This document shows positions 6,895-11,496 of a stretch of DNA of 11,496 bases, in pieces. Each line of letters begins with the position of its first letter. The stretch's first letter is position 1. The translations under genes and the position numbers were made by a program. The notes beneath the pieces are model-generated. The model had not been told where the DNA came from. It worked only from the letters and a program-made list of their open reading frames with translations, and searched no databases. The DNA comes from Sphingobium sp. (GTDB taxonomy: Bacteria > Pseudomonadota > Alphaproteobacteria > Sphingomonadales > Sphingomonadaceae), in assembly GCA_020051025.1 (NCBI GenBank), contig JAGVJS010000040.1, positions 1-11,496 of the forward strand, in the 5' to 3' direction.

Positions 6895-7662
6895 TCAATC
6901 CAGCCGCTGCAACTCGATATTGCGAAATTCGATCGGATGGCCTTCGCTTTGCAGGGCGATATAGCCGCGTTTCAATTGTAGCGCGCCGCCGGCCGCCGCG
7001 ATCAGGGGTTTGGCGTCCGCATCTTCCGGGTCCAGTTCAATCCCCGAATAGCGCAGCACAGCCTTGCCATCGATATAATGGGTGACCTCGCCCGACGGCA
7101 GCACCTCCAGCTCCGCTTTGGTCCAGCGACCGGCGGGCAGCGGGGATCCGCTGGCCAATATGCAGTGGCGCGGGTCGCGCTTCCCGTCATACACTACAGT
7201 CGTGCCCGGCGTGCAGACATTGGCGGTCGGCTCCTCCGTCGGACGCGGCGTGGCCAGCAACTGCATTTCAAGGCTGACGGGAAAATCCTGATCGCGGCGG
7301 ATCGTCTCGGGCGGCTGGGCGTGGAACATCAGGCCGCTGTTGGTCGCCTGCCAGACCTTGATGCCAGGCAGGGACTCGCCGAACAGCCGATATTCGAAGC
7401 GGATGCGATAGGCGCCGAGCGGCGCTTTCCAGAAGAGATGGCCGAATTCGCCTTCGAAACGTTTGTAGTTGGTATGGGACACGCGAATCGCGCCGTCCTG
7501 CACGATGAACATGTGCAGCGGATCTTCGCCCAGCGCCCGACCCGTGATCTTGGGCGTCCAGCCGTCCAGTGTCTTGCCATCGAAAATGCGCTGCCACTGG
7601 GGTTCGGGTGCCGGTGCCGCACCCATCAGCAGCGCCATGGCGGCAATCGCATATAGTCTCAT
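6895..7662 (-). CDS. Secreted DUF1080 (3-keto-disaccharide hydrolase-like) protein
   Basis: Exported protein of 255 residues of the DUF1080 family (LamG/glucanase-like beta-sandwich), a group that includes 3-keto-disaccharide hydrolases and many carbohydrate-related proteins of unknown activity. A signal peptide (MRLYAIAAMALLMGAAPAP) is cut near residue 18-20, giving a periplasmic or secreted protein. The family opening FDGKTLDGW is at 27-35 and the closing GYIALQSEGHPIEFRNIELQRL at the C terminus. NSGLMFHAQ (108-116) and HYIDGKAVLRYSG (195-207) are the usual internal strands. Cys150 and Cys167 could form a disulfide. A GGGGGAGGG ribosome site precedes the ATG by about 10 nt. No sugar transporter or oxidoreductase gene is adjacent, so context gives no substrate. 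The hydrolase reaction itself is inferred from the family. Confidence 0.88.
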   Translation of the reverse strand: MRLYAIAAMALLMGAAPAPEPQWQRIFDGKTLDGWTPKITGRALGEDPLHMFIVQDGAIRVSHTNYKRFEGEFGHLFWKAPLGAYRIRFEYRLFGESLPGIKVWQATNSGLMFHAQPPETIRRDQDFPVSLEMQLLATPRPTEEPTANVCTPGTTVVYDGKRDPRHCILASGSPLPAGRWTKAELEVLPSGEVTHYIDGKAVLRYSGIELDPEDADAKPLIAAAGGALQLKRGYIALQSEGHPIEFRNIELQRLD

Positions 7663-7722
7663 CGGCTGACGCCCTCCCCCTCATTGTGTCGACAAGAAGG
7701 GTTTTGCGGCATCGTTGGCGGT

Positions 7723-7742
7723 TCGTCCAGTGGCTTGGACGA
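7723..7742 (-). terminator. Possible terminator hairpin after the acyl-CoA synthetase gene
   Basis: TCGTCCA (7723-7729) and TGGACGA (7736-7742) form a perfect 7-bp stem with a 6-nt loop, 16 nt past the stop of the acyl-CoA synthetase gene on the minus strand. No T-run follows it, so intrinsic termination is doubtful; a 3'-end stabiliser or coincidence are alternatives. Confidence 0.35.
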
Positions 7743-7758
7743 TCCCGGCAGGCCAGCC

Positions 7759-9537
7759 CTATCCCTTGTACAGCGCATCCAGCCGCTCCGCATAGCGTTT
7801 GCGGATGACGTGACGGCGGATCTTCATTGAAGGCGTCATTTCCTCATTCTCGATGGCGAAAGGCTCGTCGGCCAGGATGAAGCGGCGGACCCGTTCCAGC
7901 ACCGACAGATCATCATTCACCCGGTCCACCGCCGCGCGCAATGCCGCCTGATAGGCGGCATTGGCCGCAACGCTGTCCAGCGCGACCCCCTGTTCGATCG
8001 CCCATTCGCGGGTCCATTCGGCATCCGGCACCAGCAGGCCCACCAGATAGGGGCGGCGGTCGCCATGGACCATCGCCTGGCCGATTTCGCTCTGAAGCGT
8101 CAGCATGCCTTCGACCTTTTGCGGCGAGACATTGTCGCCCTTGTCGTTGACGATCAGATCCTTCTTGCGGTCGGTGATGCGGATACGGCCCTTGCCATCA
8201 ATCTCACCAATGTCACCGGTATGGAGCCAGCCATCCCTGAGCGCCTTTTCGGTTTCGGCCGGGTTGCGCCAGTAACCGTGCATGACGAGTTCGCCGCGCA
8301 CCAATATCTCGCCATCCTCGGCGATCCTGACCTCCACGCCATTGAGCGGCGGGCCGACCGTATCCATGGCGATGCCTGCGGACGGATAGTTGCAACTGAT
8401 GATCGGCCCGGCTTCGGTCTGGCCATAGCCCTGATGCAGCGTCAGCCCCATCGCGTCGAAGAACAGGCCGACATCGGGATTGAGCGGCGCGCCGCCGGAC
8501 ACCAGCGCCTTCATCCGCCCGCCAAAGCGCCCCCTGATCTTGGGGATGAGCGTGCGCGACAACAGCGCCTTCATCGGCAGGTCGACGATCGAACGCCTGC
8601 CCGCCTGCTCCTTCGCCGCGATGCGGATCGCCTGCCCCATCAGATAGGTCGGGAACTTGCCCTGCTTTTCCACCGACTTCATGATGCGGGTGCGCAGCAC
8701 TTCAAACAGGCGGGGCACGACGACCATGATGGTCGGCCGGGTTTCCTCGATATTGGAGGCCAGCTTTTCCAGCCCTTCCGAATAATAAATCTGTCCGCCC
8801 AACAGCATCGGCAGGAACTGGCCCGCGCTATGTTCATAGGCGTGAGACAGTGGCAGGAAGGACAGGAAGACTTCGTCGCCCCAGCCGAAATCCTCCGCCA
8901 CGACCTTCCCCGCGCCCTCCACATTGGCGAGGATCGCGCCATGATGCTGCATCACGCCGCGCGGCGCGCCGCCGGTGCCGCTGGTGTAGATGATGCAGGC
9001 CTGATCGTTGCGAGTTGCGGTCTGGGCGGCAGCGATCGCGTCCACATCCGCCGGATGGGCGGCGAGCAGGTCGCTCCATAGATGGCAGGCGCAAGTGCCC
9101 TGCGCCCCGCGCAGCGGCTCCATACCGATAACGAAAGCAGCCTGCGAGCGGACCACGGCGGGCATCAATGCCTGCGCCAGCCTGGCGGTCGACACGATCA
9201 CGGCGCGGGCGCCGCTGTCGGTCAGGATATGCTGATGATCGCGCGTGGTGTTGGTGGTGTAGGTCGGCACGCTGATGCAGCCCGCCGCCATGATGGCGAG
9301 GTCGGCGATGCAGAATTCCGGTCGATTTTCGCTGACCAGCATCACCGGGTCGCCGGCTTTCAACCCCTGCGCCTTTAGCGCCGCCGCCAGCGAAGCGACC
9401 TGCCGCGCGACCTCCGCCCAACTGAGCGATTGCCACTGGCCGCCGCTCTTGCGCCAGAGGAAGGGTGCATCGCCCTTTTCCTGCGCGCGCGCGAAGAACA
9501 TGGTGACGAGGTTGGGAAACTTCTCGATGGCCCTCAA
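7759..9537 (-). CDS. Long-chain acyl-CoA synthetase (AMP-dependent synthetase/ligase)
   Basis: Adenylate-forming enzyme of 592 residues that would activate a fatty or related carboxylic acid to its CoA thioester via an acyl-AMP intermediate. Motifs in order: phosphate loop YTSGTGGAPRGVM (184-196), LPLSHAYEHSAGQ (228-240), SGGAPLN (347-353), GYGQTEAGP (370-378), GWLHTGDIG (436-444), DRKKDLIV (456-463), and the catalytic lysine in TPSMKIRR (Lys572). The length and the SHAYEH segment fit the FadD/FAA1-like long-chain group more than acetyl-CoA synthetases. Two loop positions differ from the common YTSGTTGxPKG: Gly for the second Thr and Arg for Lys. Translation starts at TTG: AGGAG (9545-9549) stands 7 nt before it and no ATG nearby fits. 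Likely cytosolic or membrane-associated. It is divergent in function from the ruvAB genes behind it; exact chain-length preference cannot be read. Confidence 0.92.
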   Translation of the reverse strand: MRAIEKFPNLVTMFFARAQEKGDAPFLWRKSGGQWQSLSWAEVARQVASLAAALKAQGLKAGDPVMLVSENRPEFCIADLAIMAAGCISVPTYTTNTTRDHQHILTDSGARAVIVSTARLAQALMPAVVRSQAAFVIGMEPLRGAQGTCACHLWSDLLAAHPADVDAIAAAQTATRNDQACIIYTSGTGGAPRGVMQHHGAILANVEGAGKVVAEDFGWGDEVFLSFLPLSHAYEHSAGQFLPMLLGGQIYYSEGLEKLASNIEETRPTIMVVVPRLFEVLRTRIMKSVEKQGKFPTYLMGQAIRIAAKEQAGRRSIVDLPMKALLSRTLIPKIRGRFGGRMKALVSGGAPLNPDVGLFFDAMGLTLHQGYGQTEAGPIISCNYPSAGIAMDTVGPPLNGVEVRIAEDGEILVRGELVMHGYWRNPAETEKALRDGWLHTGDIGEIDGKGRIRITDRKKDLIVNDKGDNVSPQKVEGMLTLQSEIGQAMVHGDRRPYLVGLLVPDAEWTREWAIEQGVALDSVAANAAYQAALRAAVDRVNDDLSVLERVRRFILADEPFAIENEEMTPSMKIRRHVIRKRYAERLDALYKG

Positions 9538-9639
9538 GGCTCGACTCCTGCGATGGTCGACGCGTCTGATGCGCGCCTATGCGTTAGACAAGGCTATAAC
9601 GGTGCCTTGCCGTAACGGCCACGCTTTTCCGTTTGTTTC

Positions 9640-10662
9640 CTAATCGAAGAGGCCGTTCTGCACATCGTGCGGCGGGTTAAGGCCCAGATGCTTCCAGCCG
9701 GGGCCGTTGAGACAGCGGCCTCGCGCGGTGCGAGCGATGAGGCCGAGCTGAATCAGATAGGGTTCGACCACTTCCTCGATCGTGTCGCGCGCTTCGGAGA
9801 GGCCGGCGGCCAGCGTCTCCACGCCGACCGGGCCGCCGCGATAGATATCGGCGATCATCATCAGGTAACGCCGATCCATCAGGTCAAGGCCGAGATGATC
9901 GACCTCCAGCCGTTGCAGCGCAGCGTCAGCAACCTTCGCATCGACAGTCGGCGCGCCCGCGACATTGGCGAAGTCGCGCACCCGCCGCAGCAGCCGCCCG
10001 GCGATACGCGGCGTACCGCGGGAGCGGCGGGCGATCTCGATCGCACCATCGGAAGTGATGGCCAGATCGAGCAGTCGCGCGGCCCGGCGCACCACCAGTT
10101 CCAGTTCGTCCACCGTGTAGAATTGCAGCCGTACCGGAATACCGAAACGGTCGCGCAGCGGCGTGGTGAGCAGCCCCTGCCGCGTGGTCGCGCCGACCAG
10201 CGTGAAGCGCGGCAGGTCGATCCGGACCGAGCGGGCGGACGGTCCTTCACCAATCATCAGGTCGAGCGCGCGATCCTCCATCGCGGGATAGAGGACTTCC
10301 TCGACCGCCGGGTTCAAGCGATGGATTTCGTCCACGAACAGGACGTCGCCCTCATCCAGATTGGTGAGCAGCGCGGCAAGATCGCCAGACTTGGCAATGA
10401 CCGGGCCAGACGTGGCGCGGAAACCCACGCCCATTTCCTTGGCGACAATCTGCGCCAGCGTGGTCTTGCCGAGCCCCGGCGGCCCGAAGAACAGCACATG
10501 GTCGAGCGCATCGCCACGCGACTTCGCCGCCTGGATGAAGATGCGCAAATTCTCGCGCGCGGCCTGCTGGCCCACAAATTCGTCGAGCGACTTGGGGCGC
10601 AGCGCCGCGTCCACATCCTCGGGGCGCCGCGCAGGGGTGATGAGGCGGTCGTCGTCAGTCAT
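9640..10662 (-). CDS. ruvB: Holliday junction branch migration ATPase RuvB
   Basis: Motor of the RuvABC Holliday junction resolvasome: hexameric AAA+ rings driven by ATP pull the arms of four-way junctions that RuvA holds. The 340 residues have the full set: the N-terminal [12 protein letters not shown], Walker A GPPGLGKT (60-67), Walker [10 protein letters not shown] (109-117), sensor 1 in TLVGATTR (154-161), arginine finger in PLRDRFG (168-174), sensor 2 in [17 protein letters not shown] (216-232), and the C-terminal winged helix ending with [13 protein letters not shown]. Length matches the family. The ATG is preceded on its strand by AAAAAGG with 7-nt spacing, a modest ribosome site. RuvA normally lies just upstream; here a GIY-YIG repeat unit is wedged between, with its edge only about 20 nt from this start codon. 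Confidence 0.99.
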   Translation of the reverse strand: MTDDDRLITPARRPEDVDAALRPKSLDEFVGQQAARENLRIFIQAAKSRGDALDHVLFFGPPGLGKTTLAQIVAKEMGVGFRATSGPVIAKSGDLAALLTNLDEGDVLFVDEIHRLNPAVEEVLYPAMEDRALDLMIGEGPSARSVRIDLPRFTLVGATTRQGLLTTPLRDRFGIPVRLQFYTVDELELVVRRAARLLDLAITSDGAIEIARRSRGTPRIAGRLLRRVRDFANVAGAPTVDAKVADAALQRLEVDHLGLDLMDRRYLMMIADIYRGGPVGVETLAAGLSEARDTIEEVVEPYLIQLGLIARTARGRCLNGPGWKHLGLNPPHDVQNGLFD

Positions 10663-10681
10663 GGACGAGCCTTTTTACCAA

Positions 10682-10710
10682 CGTCATGCTGAACTTGTTT
10701 CAGCATCCAT
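10682..10710. repeat. Left copy of 29-bp inverted repeat (hairpin palindrome)
   Basis: Exact reverse complement of the repeat at 11056-11084. It contains a nested palindrome, ATGCTGAA (10686-10693), loop CTTGT, TTCAGCAT (10699-10706), able to form an 8-bp hairpin, then CCAT. The stop codon and last three residues (HGC) of the GIY-YIG gene are encoded by this repeat. Confidence 0.95.
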
Positions 10711-11026
10711 GGCGCGGCAAATCCTGTCCTATCGGTGGCAAACCGAGGGTGACAGAAAGGTCGATCCATTGCGGATTGTCCGTTTCGATGAGATTGATTT
10801 TCCACTGTCGACGCCATCGCTTCAGTTGCTTCTCGCGCAATATCGCCTGCTCCATCGTTTCGCAGGGTTCGTAGCGGACGAGCCGATGTATGCCATATCG
10901 GCTGGTGAAGCCGGGCAACGCATCTGTGCGATGCTGCATCAACCGGCCAAGCAGATTCGAGGTTACGCCAATGTAGAGCGTGCCATAGGGCTGGCTGGCG
11001 AGGATGTAGACGCATGGTTCCTTCAT
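10700..11026 (-). CDS. GIY-YIG nuclease family protein
   Basis: Small single-domain GIY-YIG protein of 108 residues, the fold of UvrC's N-terminal nuclease and of homing endonucleases. The first signature strand is CVYILAS (5-11), followed by GTLYIGVT (15-22), the catalytic Arg28 in NLLGRLMQH, and the metal-binding Glu65 in ILREKQLKRW. All catalytic positions expected of the fold are present, so it should be an active nuclease, though many such small proteins have no proven substrate. The ATG chosen has GAGGT 5 nt upstream (complement of 11031-11035). The frame is open 18 codons further up, to 11080 inside the right-hand repeat, where it would add MLNLFQHP. The C terminus and TGA stop come from the left-hand repeat, so gene and repeats look like one unit. 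Confidence 0.9.
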   Translation of the reverse strand: MKEPCVYILASQPYGTLYIGVTSNLLGRLMQHRTDALPGFTSRYGIHRLVRYEPCETMEQAILREKQLKRWRRQWKINLIETDNPQWIDLSVTLGLPPIGQDLPRHGC

Positions 11027-11055
11027 CCGCACCTCGCTTTGGTGATGACGGCCTG

Positions 11056-11084
11056 ATGGATGCTGAAACAAGTTCAGCATGACG
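11056..11084. repeat. Right copy of 29-bp inverted repeat (hairpin palindrome)
   Basis: Reverse complement of 10682-10710 without mismatch. The nested palindrome is ATGCTGAA (11060-11067), loop ACAAG, TTCAGCAT (11073-11080). It lies 14 nt beyond the ruvA stop and 29 nt upstream of the GIY-YIG start codon. Read towards the GIY-YIG gene it encodes MLNLFQHP. Confidence 0.95.
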
Positions 11085-11098
11085 AGTGCGTGAGGATA

Positions 11099-11496
11099 TC
11101 ACTTCGCCGCCTTTCGCAGCGCCAGCCGCACCAGTGCGTCGAGGCTGGCGCCTTCGCCCAGTTCCTCTTCAGCGGCGGCGACGGCGATGCTGGCTTCATG
11201 GGGTTTGAAGCCCAGATTCTGGAGCGCGGACAGAGCATCGCTGCTGTGATTGCCGACCGGCATGGCGACCGCGCCGGCCACACCGACGGGGCCGCCGGCC
11301 GCGATCCCGCCGATCTTGTCCTTGAGTTCGTTGACGATGCGCTGGGCCAGTTTCGGGCCGACGCGATTGGCGCGGGCCACCATCGCCTTGTCCCCCGCCG
11401 CGATCGCACGGTGCAGGTCGTGCGGCTCCAGCGCGGACAGGATCGCCAGCGCCACGCGCGACCCCACGCCCTGCACATGGGTCAGCAGCCGATACC
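11099..11496 (-). CDS. ruvA: Holliday junction DNA helicase subunit RuvA (5' part outside window)
   Basis: C-terminal two thirds of RuvA, the tetramer that recognises the Holliday junction and loads RuvB. The frame is open to the window edge with [22 protein letters not shown], the first helix-hairpin-helix; [23 protein letters not shown] is the second; a Gly/Ala/Val-rich flexible linker follows, then the RuvB-binding domain [23 protein letters not shown] through [14 protein letters not shown]. The N-terminal OB-fold domain, about 65-70 residues, must lie beyond the right edge; the GTG at 11476 is internal, not the start. RuvC and ruvA usually precede ruvB in one operon, consistent with transcription leftward from outside the window. 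Confidence 0.96.
   Translation of the reverse strand, partial: YRLLTHVQGVGSRVALAILSALEPHDLHRAIAAGDKAMVARANRVGPKLAQRIVNELKDKIGGIAAGGPVGVAGAVAMPVGNHSSDALSALQNLGFKPHEASIAVAAAEEELGEGASLDALVRLALRKAAK

Larger units (their letters stand above)
10682..11084. mobile_element. GIY-YIG repeat unit bounded by terminal inverted repeats
   Basis: A 403-bp unit made of one GIY-YIG nuclease gene and two perfect 29-bp inverted repeats, placed between ruvA (stop 14 nt outside one end) and ruvB (start about 20 nt outside the other). The repeats are each hairpin-forming, like REP sequences, and the gene ends within one of them. No target-site duplication is visible at the two edges. That it moves or once moved is inferred from the architecture and from its position inside a normally contiguous gene pair; a non-mobile gene flanked by two dispersed REP-like repeats is the alternative. 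Confidence 0.6.

Noticed and set aside
8065..9081. Plus-strand open frame opposite the acyl-CoA synthetase
   Set aside because: Antisense shadow; the minus-strand frame carries every adenylate-forming enzyme motif.
9608..9618. Small palindrome GCCGTAACGGC after ruvB
   Set aside because: It leaves almost no loop and has no T-run, so it is not a credible terminator; as an operator it has no supporting context.
9667..10692. Plus-strand open frame opposite ruvB
   Set aside because: Antisense shadow of an unmistakable ruvB.

Overview
The window looks like chromosomal DNA of an alphaproteobacterium, most likely a sphingomonad (Sphingomonas/Sphingobium type). The basis is high GC with strong third-position GC, two DUF3617 lipoproteins, a small HNH protein of a type I associate with sphingomonads, and a palindromic repeat that encodes MLNLFQHP. 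This placement is inference; no marker gene for taxonomy is present.

Left part (1-3565): the 3' portion of a NAPE-PLD-like metallo-beta-lactamase-fold hydrolase is followed by a 97-bp gap packed with DnaA-box-like CACAG repeats. A GFA/CENP-V-type zinc protein comes next. Facing it on the minus strand are two DUF3617 lipoprotein genes with a small HNH nuclease gene between them; the HNH gene seems to start inside the 3' end of the upstream lipoprotein gene. After about 200 bp with no convincing gene there is a probable frameshifted remnant of a YezG/DUF600-like gene.

Centre (3606-6870): uvrB (nucleotide excision repair) is complete. Directly downstream lies a compact, less GC-rich three-gene cassette with overlapping reading frames: a ribbon-helix-helix plus RAMA-domain protein, a HigB-type RelE/ParE toxin and a HigA antitoxin. 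A perfect inverted repeat sits over the translation start region of the first gene. This is the best candidate for an under-described system: a three-component toxin-antitoxin module carrying a domain known from modification-dependent DNA readers.

Right part (6895-11496, all minus strand): a secreted DUF1080 protein, a long-chain acyl-CoA synthetase (FadD/AMP-binding) starting at TTG, then ruvB and the 3' part of ruvA. The usually contiguous ruvA-ruvB pair is split by a 403-bp unit. This unit is a GIY-YIG nuclease gene bounded by a perfect 29-bp terminal inverted repeat, each end being itself a hairpin palindrome, and it looks like a small mobile or domesticated repeat element.

Functionally, uvrB and ruvAB are housekeeping DNA-repair genes, while the HNH gene, the toxin-antitoxin cassette and the GIY-YIG unit are accessory pieces lodged between them. 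No tRNA, rRNA, CRISPR array or canonical insertion sequence was seen.
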